Below, in pieces: positions 47,717 through 60,881 of a stretch of 60,881 nt of DNA. The position numbers and the translations under genes are program-made. This stretch comes from Amphimedon queenslandica. Its lineage: Eukaryota > Porifera > Demospongiae > Haplosclerida > Niphatidae. Numbering within the stretch: position 1 is the first letter of the stretch; each line of letters begins with the position of its first letter. The notes beneath the pieces are model-generated. The model was given only the letters and a program-made list of their open reading frames with translations. It was not told the origin of the DNA and searched no databases. Location: positions 207,800 to 268,680 of the forward strand of contig NW_003546255.1 of NCBI RefSeq assembly GCF_000090795.2, in the 5' to 3' direction.

Positions 47717-50700
47717 CTATGATGACTGCTGATCTTTACTATAATAAGTTCTAAAATGTTGGCTCATCACTGTATTATTATTATTAGTGTTAGTATTAGC
47801 TCCGTACTGATGATGATACTGCAACATCTGCTGCTGAGGTGGTTCCCCCATGCCTCCCATACTACCCATACTACCCATACCTGGATCCATCCCTCCTGGT
47901 CCACGATACTGATGCATGCTAAACCTAGCAGGCTGCATCATCGGCCCGGCTCCAGGAACAGGACCCATTCGCTGCATCATCGCTGGGTGGGGCTGCTGCT
48001 GTTGCATCATCATATTCTGCTGGTACATGTTCATCGAGGGGCGTGGCTGCATTTTCATGGCTGCATACTGAGGAGGAGGGGCTTGCATGCCGTAAGATGG
48101 ATACTGAGGACGTTGTAGTATGTGCTGAAGGTGAGAGTGACCCGGGGCGGCCATTGGTTGTCCCTGGTAAGGCATACGGTTGTGAGTCATGTGTGGGTTG
48201 CCTCCAGGATAGTGGTAGTGATTAGGCATCATTGTATTACTAGAAGGCATCATGGGCCTTTGCATTGGTTGCATAGGCTGCATTTGTACTTGCGGACGGA
48301 CCTGAGGCGACATGTAAGCCCCACCCCCAACAGGCTGCTGTGGGTGTGGCGGCCTCGACACATAGTTCCCAAATTCTTGCTGCAAGTAAGAGACCTCCTT
48401 GTCACGTGAGAGATACTGGAGTCCTTGAATCACTCGCGGTACAAGCTCAGTGTGGGTTCTTAGATACTCTTTGGCTTTTAAATTATCTTGAGGGGACGGA
48501 GAGCAAAGAGCCTGAACCAGCTTCTGAATGTTGTTCTCCATAAGCTGAGGAGACTGCATTGCTGCTCCTGGGGGCTGTACGGTAACATTAGGAGAAGAGC
48601 CGTCTTTGGCTGGAGTGAAGGGAGTAGCTGGACCAGGTGGAGCAGGGCTCGGAACAGGTACCATTGCTTGTGGGTTCGGAGTGTGTGGATTAGGAGACCC
48701 CACTGCTTTACCGGGTGTTTGGGCGGGATGAGGTGTAGGCGGGGCAGGGGAGGGGTTTGGTTTATTAGCGCTCTCCTCGCTAGTAGTGGTAGGAGGGGAC
48801 GGGTGAGAGCGATTCATGGCCATTATTCGTCGGTCGGCAAGTTGAAAACTTCTAGCCTGCTCTCTCATTCGTCTCTCTCTTGTCTTCTTTTTCAAATTAG
48901 CACATAACGGGACTGGACACTTGATCTCGCGACACTCTTGAGCGTGAGCCGCACACAACTTGACAAAGAAATTACAGACAGAGCATTTCCCTGATGACCT
49001 CATCTTACAGTTTTGGGCGTGTCTCAGTAACTGCTTCATCTTAATACAGAGCTGCTTAGAGCACGAGCTGTCCCTGCACTGACAGGCATGGATGAGGAAC
49101 TCGATTCGTCGCTTCTGCATCTCCACACGAGAGACGGTAGTTGAGACAGAAGAGGATTTGGGGTCTTCATCTCCCATATTGAAACCGAGCCTCTCCATCG
49201 GGTGCTCGTGACCAATCTTATGATAACAGGTGGTGCAGAGATCGTAATCCTAACATCAGTAAACACAATGATAACTTTTAAAACTAAAAGTACATGTACA
49301 TGTACAATCATGCATTCATTTTAAAGTTTGCTCCAAAATTTGGTCAGAAGAGAATTCTCAATTTTAAACTTTTTTCTAATACATACATGTATAAACATTC
49401 TTAGGTTGTGTAGAAAGTTTCAATTGATTCTGATCAAAATGAGATTTTTAATGAATTTTTAAAAGTTACGTACATGTACAGTGTATATTGCATACTGCTT
49501 ACCTCACATTCCTTACAATGCCACCTAAACTCCACGTCGGTGTTACAATTATTACAACAATAAATAAACCTGTCTCCCTGATTGTGCAACTCATACAGCA
49601 TTGACATTGTCGAGAACTTTGCTCTACGGAGCGACGAGAACTCCCAGTGCTTCTCTCGGGCGAGGTTAAGGAAAGCGTCGCGTCCGTCCATCAGCTCACA
49701 AGTGACGAGAGAGTCGGGATCAGACGTCGTAGGAAGAGGAGAGGTGATCTGATTGGGAGGCTGAAGATATACTACAAAAAATACCTAAAAAGAAAGAAGA
49801 CTATTAATACATGTATACATGTACATGTACAGTATATGTAGATTCGGGTAGTATTATGATTATCCAATTACAGTTATACATGTACATGTACATGTACATG
49901 CACATTGTACATTTTAGTAAAAAATGATTCCCCCACTTTGTATGCATTTTTGTACATGTACACTGTAATTGCTTTTAGTATTAGTTTTAACATGTAGCTA
50001 TTAATTTACAGATATAACTATACCTCTTTATGCTTGTCCATGGTTTGGTAGATCTTTTGAGTGAGGTCGTCCCCACTGACCAAAGGGTTAGCCTTCTTTC
50101 CCATCTTTGGTCTGCTCGTTGCTTTCTTGCTTCCTTTCTTACTGGTCCCTCTTTTACCAGCTTTCTTCGAGCCTGCGCCACGCTGTTGCTGTAAAAAGAG
50201 ATAGAAAATAATTTAATTTTACTACATTGTGCCCAAGCATTAGTACAAGTACAGGTGATGTCAGCAAAAGTTAATGAGGGAATGATAGCGCAATCTCTTT
50301 GATGAGGAAAGGAAAGCCTTATTATGGGTTGAGGTGCAAATGCGATAAATTAGCACATATCACTTTGAAATCATAAAACAGTCTTGCATGTTTCTTTTCT
50401 TTCTCCCCCCCCCCTCTCTCTTTCCTTCTCTCTTTTTCTCTCCCTTACATCAACAGATAATGCTTCTGATGCTTTTCTCTCCTGATCCAACTCCTTTATA
50501 GTCTCTTCAATAACATTAGGCCAGAAGTCACCCTCAAAATAAGGTATATCGGTAACAGTAGTGATCTCCTCTTCCACACAATACTGGAATATGTCTTGAA
50601 AGTCACAGAGGACAGACTGGTCCTTCCCTCTCTCCAGCATGTTCCGGTACCACTCCACTAGTCTTTTTGGCTTCGGTATCTTCTGCTCCATAGGATGACA

Positions 50701-53700
50701 ATGAAAAATGTAGTCATCACCTTCTCCAGGCGGACAGGCCCATATATGAGCTGTCTGGAAACTGTAAGGAGAGAAATAAAGGAATAAAAATATATAGGAA
50801 TGAAAAAGAGAGAGAGAGGGAGGAGAAAGAGAGAGGAGGAGAAAGAGGGTGCTTAGTTCTTCTTACCCGTTCTGTTTGCAAAACTCAAGGTATCCGATCA
50901 AAATCTCGTGATAGACGAGGGTACGGTATTCCTTGGGTCTGAAGAAGTGAACACTATCCAAGTACGATATATACACACGTCTGGGGACAAGAAACAAATT
51001 AATATCAATTTAATATTAAAATTTAAATAGTACAGAAATACATGTACTTATATACAATATGTACTACAAGGGATTTTTCTCTATTACCTAGTGTTAGGGG
51101 CGGGACAGTCAGACCCATACTCCTGTACGTGCATACCAAAGAAGCAAACTTCTGCTCCATCAATTTCTTCGAAGACAAAAAGAGCTTTCGTACGATATGG
51201 GAATTGAGAGGGGAAATAAGAGAACCTATCCATCATACCTAAAAACAACAATAAAAACAATAATAACAACAATAAATTAATTAACATATTAATTTTTGAT
51301 TTTAAAACATGCTTATACTCAATTGTGGGCGTGGTTAAGGGCGTGGCTTGCAACTCACCCAGTCTAGTGTCGAGTAGTTTATTTGACGAAGACACGACAC
51401 GAATAGTAACTTCAGCCCCTGGGACATTAGCGTTTCTTAAAAACGAGTTGACACGCTCCTCTAAAAATGAGCCTAGCTTAGTAGTAGGTAATCCTAGAGA
51501 AAAAAGAAAGAGATTAATCAATATGTACATTGTAAATACAATGTACATGCATGTGTATATGTACATGTACATGCATGTATGTGCAATAAATATAATAGTA
51601 TTTAACCAGCAAACATGTACATGTACAGTACTACATATAGTCTTGTATTGTGATACATTACATGTACGTTGTACTATGTACAATGTTATGCAGTTGCTTA
51701 CTCTTTGCAACGAATCTGTTATCTTTTCTGGTGGTCCTCAGTCTCTGCAAGCAGTTGCAGCACTGGTAGCCTTCAGGCCAAATTGCATCATGATATAATA
51801 CACAAATCTTATGGAAGGACCTCTTACAATGAATACACTCTACCATCCTAAAGAGAGAAAGAGAGAGAGAGGGTAAGTTGACATGTTTAAAAAGAGCTTT
51901 TGACAATTTGAGCTTTTAAAATGGCCATAACTTGAAAATTTGAAGTCGAAATGAGCTCAAACTTTCTACACAGCATAAGTACATCAATGTGTATCAGAAA
52001 ATGTAATAAAAACTGGGGGTGATTTCAGAGCCATTTTTTGGAAAAAACCATGGGCTATAGTACAGGGTATTTTTCAAAAAATGGCCTATTTCTTAAAATG
52101 ATCATAACTCAAAAATTTGAAGTCGGAATGAGCTCAAACTTTCTACACAGCATAAGTACAGCAATATGCATCAGAAAATGTAATAAAAATTGGGGGTGAT
52201 TCCGGAGCCATTTTTTGGAAAAAACCATAGTAAAGTATTTTTCAGAAATCGGCATATTTTCAAAGTGGCAAAAATTGCACCTCAGACTTCTAAATAGCAT
52301 ATAAAAGTAGAAATCCTCTTACGGTTCAATCCCAACAGAGTCATTCTTCATTTCCTTGAAAGCTCCTTTGGGTAGTGAAGTATTGCTAGTACCATCTAAA
52401 CTGACTGCTACACTATCACCAGGAATCTCAGTAAAACACTTAGTACAGTACACATATCTACAGGAGGAAGAAGAAGTGAAGAGAACGAGAGAGAGAGAGA
52501 GAGAGAGAGAGAAGGAGGGAAGAATTAAGAGAGGGTTGAAGGAAGAAGAAGGGAGAGAAGTGTCGATTTGATTCATATAAATATTCTTTTGTTTCTTTAC
52601 TTGTTCTGATAGCCGTAATAAGGAGAGTCTCTTGGAATGGGACACAATTTCCCATAACAATACAAGACTTGTGGATGAAAAACATGCTAAAATAAATAAA
52701 TAAATAAATACATGTAAATAAATAAATAGATATTTTAAATAAAATGTGTACATGCTTACAAAATTTTTTTAATATTAGTACAAATTCATGTACATACATG
52801 TATTCGACAATGCATACATGTACATATGTACATGTAGTATAATGGAAGTGGTTGTGGGCGTGGCTAACCTTTTGTCCACAGCAATACCCAAGGCTGACCA
52901 TGGCCTGGTCAATATTCTCGTAAAACACTTCGTAAAGTTTCGAACAAAACTTATAAACCCTTGAAGTCTTCTTGTTGTACGTCCAAGCATTATCAAACAT
53001 TAACTGAATATCATCACAGAACTGGAGGGGGAGGAGACTCGTTACCATGGTTACAGGGGAGGGGCCAGCTTACCTGCCAGGGGTTCGAGTAGCTCCCGTC
53101 CTCAAGCTTCCGCCGAATAATAGAGAGATCAATCGGGTTCTTAATAATATCAAAATAATCCTAAAATTAAGAGGAGAATGGAGAATAAAATAATAATTAT
53201 TAGGCAACTAAGCAATAGAATATAGTCACTGTTAGATCTAGAGGGAGTTTAAAAGATTTTTGGTTTATCAAAAGCTATTTCTAGATCTAACAATGAATAT
53301 GTGCATGTGGATACACAAGCACAAAAATGACCATTAATATACTAACAGGTATTCCAAGGTCAATCGGGTTGACTGGTTTCTTAAAAGGCTCCGACTCAGG
53401 CTCTTGTCTTATCACTACATTAAACACTGGCATCAGTGCATTCTCAATCTCATCATGAGTAAATATCTAGAGAGAAAAATACAAGCAAAAATATAAACAC
53501 AAAAAATAAAACAATAAAAGGAAACTTCTTATTACACTACATTTATACATGTACATGCATGCTATGCCTGTACTGTATGTTATATGCTGAAAGTTTGAGC
53601 TAAGTAAAATAGTAGATGTACATGTACGTATACAATGTAGTCTTACCTTTACTAAACTGGGGTCTGGTTTTATCTTACTAACAGGTGCTTTCTTCTCATC

Positions 53701-56700
53701 GCCAGGTCCTGGAGTAGGGATCGGTGAGAAGGTGGTAGGTGTGGCTTGAGGCAAGTACGAACTATCAGTGATACTCTCTCTCCTCGCCTGACGGTTGCTA
53801 GCAACTACAAAAAAATAAAATAAAATATATTTAATTTATAAAAAAATAAATGTACATGTACATGCATTTAATTTACATGCATGCTTATTACAATGAGTTG
53901 TACATGTATGTACATTGTAGTTGCATGGGTATATACTTGCGGTATGCATTAAAATTTTCTCACTTTTTAAAAGTGTAAAATTCATTACATTTTATTATCA
54001 ATTACCACCTTTACACAGTAAATATAACAAGAATAAATAATCCATTATCTCATGAAGGGGGAATAATTATACGTTTAAATAAGATACTAACAATAACACC
54101 CAATGGTAAAAATTCTACAACTTTACATGTAATATGGTACATAACACTAGTGCTGGGCGATAGTGCTACTATCATATCACGATTGATAGTTCTTAAAATT
54201 TTAACGATAGTGATACTATCACGATATTAACAATTAATTTGAATATATTTATTTAGTGTAACAAAATAGGCAAAAGGATTAAAGGTAGATGAATATTTGA
54301 GGTTTTCAGCTAGAAAAACCAGCATATTAACAGTTTCTGGCAGTAGACAAGCTCTTTTTTAGTAACTATATTCCCAGCAGTACTATAAATACACATTTAG
54401 AGGGAACAGACATTCATGCTGGTATACATAAATATTTCCTAGCTAATTGTGATAATATTGGATAACAAAAGGAATTTGTGATCCACCATGCCATTCAAGC
54501 ACCCAGAAATTTTACTATCAACTGCAGGAAAACTAAAATACTTCCATACAACACTAGTAGCACCAGGTAAAGGCAATATTTCTGTTTTTTGGAGCAGTAC
54601 CGCTAGTAATGATAACATCTTCCATTTTCACAGCTGAACTAACTAATTAAAGTAACCACGTGTTTGAAAATGCGCATGCGTACATCTGCCACGTGTCAAT
54701 CGTGATAGTGTTGATGCAACTATCACGATAGTGATAGTAGATTACTATCGCGACCATCGCATATATCGATACTATCGCCCAGCACTACATAACACATGCA
54801 CTAAAAATCAATTAATTAATAATAATCAATTAATCAATCACTTAATTAACAGCATTAATACAAACCTGATGTTTCCTGGGGAGTCTGTGGAGTCCTCATA
54901 TTAGGAAGAGCTGATGGAGGGGCGGAGATGGGAGGCGGGCCTTGAGACTCCGGCTTTGAAATGAGAGTCTCGGTCTTGATCTCAATGCCTTCCATATCGG
55001 CCATGGACACAGGAGGAGCGGCCGAGGACGGAGGTAAGTTAGTCCTGGTTGGAGACAAGAGATGAGCTCTTAGTGCAGACTGTGGGGTCTGGTCTTCAAA
55101 GTTGTTATTAGAGGACGGGGGAGGTCCGGAGGAGGAGGGAGGGAGGGCAGAGACGGGGGGAGAGAATATTTCGCTCTTGACGGTTGGGACCGAGGGGTCC
55201 GATGGTGATGGGGTGTAGAGTCCTCCTGGAGTTCCGGTGCCCCCAGGGATGGAGGAGATGAGCTCTTTAAGGACGTCCTTTTGGGTCGTCTCAGAGTATG
55301 GAGTTAGAGGAAATGAGAGAGAAGGGTTTGAGAATTCATTAAAAGGAGAGCCTGGAGCACCTGCAAAGAGAATGAGGAATAGCAAGATAAAAAATAAAGA
55401 CAATTTTACATACATGTAAATCAATCTACATGTACATGTACATGTATATCATGTACATGTAAAACAGTGTCATAGGTACATGTACATGTATATACATGCA
55501 GTATTTACATGTACATGTACATGCAGTATTCATGCATATATTGTACACATGAAAATTGAATTTGTACCTTGTGAATGGCTGTTAGGCTGTCCTTGCATCT
55601 GTGGTACAGCAGTGATTGGATGAGGACCATCATCAGGGAAGCCATTAGGAGCACCTGCTAATAGAAAAAAAAGAAAGAAAATAGTACATGTAATTTAAGC
55701 ATATAATATGCATGTACATGTACATGTAAAATCAGCTCTCTCTCTCTCTCTTACCTTTTCTTCTTTCATTCATTCGTCTCTTCTCGTCCAGTTCTTTTCT
55801 AACACGATAAATCTTTTCTGCTAGTTTCTGATAATAATCCTCCTACAAGACAACAAAGAACACTCTCAATTAAAATAGCCACACCCCTCAATTAACATTG
55901 ACCACACCCATCAATTAAACTCACCCTACTGCTTGCATTCTCAAACATCATATTTTCAACTTTCACAGCATATTGGAATAGACTCTTCACTCTACTATCA
56001 TGCATACTGTTTGGATTAGGAACTGGATATATTGCTTCAACTCTAAAGAGAGAGAGAGAGAGAGAAAAAATGAAAGGAGACAGAAAGATAAGAGAGGTAT
56101 TATGTATATCAAGAGTACATGGTGTACTCTTGTGCACATGTATACATGTACAATGTACATGTATATGTACAATACCTACATGAACATATTACATGTACAT
56201 GTATGTGAATTAACTTACAGTTTTTTAATAAGGTGATTCCTTAGGTCTAAATTAACTTCAGCATGCCATGCTCTAACACTAAAAAAGGCAAAAAATAAAT
56301 ATAAAAATACAATAAAAACAAAAGAGAGAGAAAGAACATGTATACAAGTATTGAGGTACTTACTGGTTAGGAGGCATGGATTGATTAGGGCCCATGGGTC
56401 CACTGGTAGAAGAAGGAGGGAGACCAGGAGCTGGTCCCATTGGATTAGGATTAACTCCTCCAACTCCTCCTCCTTGAGGCTGACCAGCTTTTTGAGGTAA
56501 AGGTGGATTCTGACCAGGAGCCATAGCACCAGGAGCTACAAAAAATTAATAAAAAATATCATTATTCAATGTACATGTACATGCAAAAGTTTTCATTACA
56601 TTTATCATAACAAAATCCTACCAAACCCCACCAGACCTCCAACACTTACTGTCCTTCATAATTTGCTGATTTGGAGCCATGCCCCCAGTGGGAGGGGCAG

Positions 56701-57873
56701 AGTGTGGTACGGTTTGCCCTGGGTAACTATTCGTACCTGTTGGGACCAGGTGTGGTGGGAGACTCACTGGAGGGACGTCACCACCAAACATTGAATTAGG
56801 GACTCCGCCTATGGAACCACCCACATTGGGACGAGTGGTGTTCTTAAGAGGAAGGCATACAGGACATTCTTGCTGGTTGCAGTTCTTCCAGTGATAAATG
56901 ATCTGTCTTGAAGAAGCACAATGAGGAACTAGAGAGAGGAGACAGAGAGACAGAGACAGAGAGAGAGGAGACATAGAGAGAGAAAGACAGAGAGAGAGAT
57001 AGAGAGAGACAGAGAGAAAGAGGATAAAGGTGAAATCAGAATGACATGTACATGTATACACAACATACCATTTGAATAAAGTCACATATGCAAGAAATTA
57101 AATAATGCAACTATACTGTACAATAAGCACATGTACATGTATATGCACATAATACATGTACATGTACATGGATGGTGTTAATTGAAAATGAGGAAATAAA
57201 ATGTGCAATAAATGGAGATCAAAGGGCAAATACTTTCCCACTTCCTTTCTCTCTCTTTCCCTTCTTACATTGACAGTCTCTCCCTGCTTGACACTCTGTC
57301 ATGTGATTAAGAACATTCTTCATTGTCCTACAGTGTGGCAGAGCACAGGGTCTGAACCCACCGTGTGCCTGCTGCTCTCTCTCCCTCTGCTGACAGCGAT
57401 GAGCATGAAGGAGGAGTACTAGCTGCTGTTGGATGAGTTTCCTTTTCTCTGGGTCATTGCTTGCAGAGGAGGGCTGTCCACTACTCATGACAGGTGGAAG
57501 TTGAGGCTAAAAAGAGAAAGAGAGGAAAAAGAGTGAACTTTGTTTAAAAGGTTAATCATGAATGATGCAGTGCCTTATTAAACTCTTTATAATTGTTATA
57601 ATAATAATTATTATTATCATTATTATATCAATAGACACAGGATTACTAAGCATATGCTATAGGCAAATAGCCAATGGGGATAATTCCATTAAGAGAATTT
57701 AATTTATTTTGCATGCCAGCTGATTGGAAGAAGCCTAGCTCTCTCATACAGATCACAAACAAAATTACACATGTACATGTACATTCACCTACATGTATAT
57801 ACAGTACATTATAATTATGTAAATAGATGTTCACACATGTATATGCATGTACAATTACATTATAAAAACTTGC

Positions 57874-57921
<48 letters not shown>

Positions 57922-59222
57922 TTACCATTTGTTGTTGCTGCTGTTGTGGCGATCTCACTTCAATCCTGTGTGTGGGCGGAGGAGGGGGTGGGGCATGATG
58001 CTGGTACATCCCTCCAATGGGTTGCTGCATCATCTGAGGATGAGTCGGCTGGCTGGGATACCCGTGATCCATTCCGCCCATACCTCCCATCCCCCCGGAC
58101 TGTAACATGGGCTGGTGAGGTGACATCATATGAGGATTATTATACCCAGGCATCATACGAGGCATTCCAGCGTGATGGTAGGCTGCTCGCGGCATCCCGT
58201 AAGTGTTCCCATGCATAGGTGCACCTCCCATGGGACCTTGGGGGTGCATCCCTGGATGGGGACGCTGCTGGTACATGTTCATCTGATACGGAGAGTTTGT
58301 CATGGTGGCGTTGGCCTGGGGTAGAGAGGAGGAGGGAGGGAAGGAGTGAGAAGGAGAAGAGCTAATTGAGGGAAGAGTTGGAGTGGGGTCTCCTGAAGTG
58401 CTGACTACAGCGTTAGGAGGAGGAGTAGCAGAGCCGTGGGTAACTAGTTGGGACGGTATCCCTCCCATGTTTGAAGGAGAGGGTGTACCAGTGTTTGAAT
58501 TGATGTTGTTGATCGGAGGCGTGACCATGTTTGAAGGCGTGGTCATATTATTTGTGGGCGTGCCCATGTTTGGAGGCGTCGCCACGTTCGAGGACTGTGG
58601 TACTGGTAAATCCAATTGCTGAGCTGATGGGAAAGGCTGATCCAAAAGGTTATTACTATCAGAACCTGTTAGGAGCTGGATATCAGTTAGCTCTTCGGGA
58701 AGCTCAATGAAACCAAATTCTAAAGAGAGAGAGAAAGAGAGAATATTAAAATCTGCACATACATATTATGCATATATGATTTATGTGTACATGTACAGTA
58801 GAGGGTCTTCTTTATATGATAATGAATGCTAATGAAATAGAAATGGCTCAGAGAAGGGAACAAAGAGAAAAAGAGAAACAGACAAAGAAAAAGAGAGAGA
58901 GAGAAAGAGCAAGAAAAGCAGAAGATACAATATCTTTTACAATTATACATATGATATTAATATGCACATTAGCTAGTAGCTACATATGTATATTCCAGCT
59001 ACACCCTCTTACAATGCAAGACAAGAGGCATAAAATACACATACATGTACATACAACCAGATAATAATGTAATCCTAATAGACGAGCATGTCTACATGCA
59101 TACACTATAAAAATGCTTCAAAACATGGAGAGGGTTGGGGGCTGACCTGAATCGCTGTTCATTCTTGGTTTCTTGCTTGCTGGGACAGGATTAGTATCAG
59201 TTAATAACTGGTGATCCATCAT
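47717..59222 (-). CDS. EP300: CBP/p300 histone acetyltransferase and coactivator
   Basis: Many exons run from ATG 59222 ([13 protein letters not shown]) to TAG 47717. Domain order is canonical: TAZ1 (57510 to 56855, [19 protein letters not shown]), KIX (56270-55770, [17 protein letters not shown]), bromodomain (about 53460-52860, [18 protein letters not shown]), RING/PHD (52450-51680), HAT (51490-50370), ZZ (about 49600-49200), TAZ2 (49190-48870), and a short NCBD-like segment ([17 protein letters not shown], about 48540). HAT residues known from p300 are kept: D in YLDSVHFF, R in [10 protein letters not shown] in HIWACPP and Y in EWYRNM. The family acetylates histones and links transcription factors to the polymerase machinery. 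Pro/Gln/Met-rich linkers flank the domains. The N-terminal region is shorter than in vertebrates. Exons were located by similarity and not all edges were fixed. Confidence 0.95.
49325..49470 (-). repeat. Satellite fragment in a CBP intron
   Basis: A diverged unit in reverse orientation (TAGAAAGTTTCAATTGATTC, CTAATACATACATG). It belongs to the subtype at 43890-44460. Confidence 0.6.
51905..52300 (+). repeat. Satellite array in a CBP intron
   Basis: About two and a quarter units (AATTTGAAGTCGGAATGAGC, TCTACACAGCATAAGTAC, GCCATTTTTTGGAAAAAACC). It is opposite to CBP transcription and sits between two exons of the PHD/RING region. Confidence 0.88.
54148..54787. mobile_element. hAT-type MITE in a CBP intron
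   Basis: Terminal inverted repeats TAGTGCTGGGCGATAGT and ACTATCGCCCAGCACTA are flanked by a perfect 8 bp duplication CATAACAC (54140-54147 and 54788-54795). Subterminal TATCACGATAGT repeats occur at both ends. The 8 bp duplication and TAG-type ends fit the hAT superfamily. It is 640 bp with no transposase. Confidence 0.9.
57876..57916. repeat. (ATT)n microsatellite at a CBP splice region
   Basis: A pure triplet run immediately downstream of the exon that ends in a glutamine run (CAACAGCAGCAACAACAAATG). On the gene strand it reads AAT repeats just inside the intron, close to the donor. Confidence 0.9.
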
Positions 59223-60453
59223 TTATAGCTTGTAGGTATCTCTCTTCTTCAATTAAACGGGGAAGAGATGAAAAACATGTCAGAGAGAAAGAGCTATCCA
59301 ACTGATCAAATATGGTGTGTACACTAGAATAGGAGAAAGAGGGAGGCTCAGCCCTCTTTAAGCTTTCCGCCACTACAGTCCCTCTTGCAGACGGATAGCA
59401 GACCCGGAGAGAGAGGGAGTGAGTGAGAAAGGCCGTCCTCGGGGAAGAAAGGACAGAAGAGCAATCTATATCCGGAAGGAGACGACAAAGAGACTCGATC
59501 GGGAAACTCCACCAGACTACCCTTTAGAGATGAGAGAGGGCCGTAAATATGAACTAAGGTGGACCACAAAGTAAAACTAGCTACAGAAATTGAGGGTGAA
59601 GGCTCCTACTGGCTCTGGGAAGGTTAAAGAATTAGGAGGAGGTAGCCATTTTTGTTTGTGGTTTACTCGCTGAGGGACGAAGGACAATTCGGAAGTATGC
59701 GGGATTTTAAAGGCGTGAACGGAGGAACACGGATCCATATTCGGATGTCCGCGACTGTGTTTACGCTTTCAGTCTATTAAGATCACGTGATGCTTTTAAA
59801 AATGGCGACCATTTAAGTCTAAAATTCAAAACCCTTCTAAAAACACTGATTTGGAGTTATTTATAACATTTTATAGGAAAAACTAGCTTTATGACACTCA
59901 TATTAGCACAAATATGCCATTATACATTCATTTAAATGCAATTTGACAAAACTTAAGAAATCAATTATTAGTGCTTTCAATACTTAACGTTGCCAGTTGT
60001 CAAGGTCAGTTTCTTATGTTTAGCAGTAGAAAAGTCTTAGAACTATAAAATACAACTACTCAATGATGAACGATTGCATGCAATTGCGTTTAAAGCAAAG
60101 ATACAGTGAAAATGCATCGGACTAGTATAAAATAAGAACCACATTAGTTTTATAGCACTAGAAATTATTTAAACCTTTTAATTTTATTAAAATACTCTCA
60201 AAACCCAATCATTCAGTACATTTTACAGAAAACACTGTGTTTCTATGCCTTTAATGCATGTACCAAGCAAGTAGATTTAAACAATAGCTTAATATTGATC
60301 TAAAATATAGTATTAGAAGAAAACTATTAGGATTTTAATGCTTTAAATTCAAACAAGCAACAGTAGCTGATTTCCATTATTTTTGATTTGAGCGGGAGGA
60401 GTGGCTCATTAAGTAGGCGTGGTCAGTAAGCTTAATTAAGTTATTAATTTAAA
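59223..60453. promoter_or_regulatory. Divergent intergenic region, CBP and FRG1
   Basis: About 1.2 kb separates the two start codons. The CBP side (59340-59820) is less AT-rich and includes several CpGs, so it probably holds the CBP 5' UTR and promoter. The rest is AT-rich with nothing recognised. Confidence 0.5.
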
Positions 60454-60881
60454 ATGGCGGAATATTCATCAGTAAAGGGAGGCTCCCTAACATTAAAAGG
60501 AGGCAAAAGATCATTATTATTCAAAAAGAAAAAGAAAAGAAAGAAGGACAAAGATGAATTTGAGGAATGGATGAGAGAACCAGGAGCTGTAAGACATGGT
60601 AAGTTTAATTAAATGGGTATAATCAATAATGTTAGGTTAATGTACATTACATGGATTGGGAATAAATCTGTATAATTCATTTTAAAGGGAAATGGCGTAA
60701 GATTCGATTTGCCGAAGAGCTGAAGGACAGGGTTGCTTTAGAAATGTACAATGGTCGATATCTTTTGGCACTGGTGAGTGAAGATAATGCAAGGTTTCCC
60801 ACAAAGCATGCTTCATAATGCATGTAATAGCATACAGCTTTTGGAAAATTTTTAAAATTTGTAAAAAAAATCCAAATTTGA
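60454..60881 (+). CDS. FRG1: FRG1 homologue, 5' part
   Basis: Exon 1 (60454-60598) starts MAEYSSVKGGSLTLKGGK, matching the FRG1 N-terminus, and then has a Lys-rich nuclear-localisation stretch (FKKKKKRKKDKDEF). Exon 2 (60688-60773, phase 1) encodes GKWRKIRFAEELKDRVALEM, the start of the fascin-like beta-trefoil. The next intron begins GTGAGTG and runs out of the window with a satellite element in it. FRG1 proteins act in the nucleolus and spliceosome and bind RNA and actin. The remaining exons lie beyond the window. Confidence 0.88.
60790..60881 (+). repeat. Satellite leader and partial unit in an FRG1 intron
   Basis: The leader (GGTTTCCCACAAAGCATGC) and the start of a unit (AATTTGTAAAAAAAATCC) match 43798-43925. 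The element is cut by the window edge. Confidence 0.8.

Noticed and set aside
47756-48907. Plus-strand His- and Arg-rich ORFs opposite the CBP C-terminus
   Set aside because: They are shadows of the CBP last exon, which has continuous similarity and the right frame.

Overview
The window is animal nuclear DNA. Genes are split into many short exons by introns that are often only 50-100 bp, and the proteins are metazoan (BRCA2, Furry, CBP/p300, FRG1, ATOX1, AMDHD2, an EMI-FAS1 matrix protein). Tight gene packing, an expansion of death-fold and Roc-type GTPase genes, and divergence from vertebrate sequences at vertebrate-like domain order suggest a demosponge such as Amphimedon. That identity is inference; no species marker was seen. 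Exon models were built by hand from splice consensus, reading frame and family similarity.

Layout. 1-1000: a Ser/Thr-rich exon of an unknown minus-strand gene leaving the window. 1350-8640: a locally triplicated block carrying a small CARD-like death-fold gene head and, in two copies, the start of BRCA2. Copy 1 (1534-2019) encodes the domain alone. Copy 2 (2293-3079) can join it to a Death domain. Copy 3 (4762-8379) appears to join it to a Roc/COR-like GTPase and a Death domain. 8639-20667 (+): a complete BRCA2 with nine BRC repeats, helical domain, OB1, tower, OB2 and OB3. Its 4.2 kb intron holds an intronless AIG1/GIMAP-like GTPase on the other strand and four MITEs, one nested in another. 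21051-21402 (-): ATOX1. 21689-40643 (-): Furry. 40858-42917 (+): secreted EMI-FAS1 protein, divergent from Furry. 43209-45833 (-): AMDHD2. 46098-46836 (-): a small secreted cysteine-rich protein made of two repeats. 47717-59222 (-): CBP/p300. 60454 onward (+): 5' end of FRG1.

Introns are littered with a dispersed satellite of about 177 bp, palindromic TGTACATG tracts, microsatellites and several MITE families with readable target-site duplications. The most unusual part is the BRCA2 flank. BRCA2 shares a short head-to-head promoter with the CARD-Roc-Death gene, that promoter has been duplicated with the gene head, and the CARD-like exon ends in a splice donor that overlaps an immediate stop. 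Splicing could therefore choose between a short CARD-only protein and a long GTPase or Death fusion. This is a prediction from sequence.
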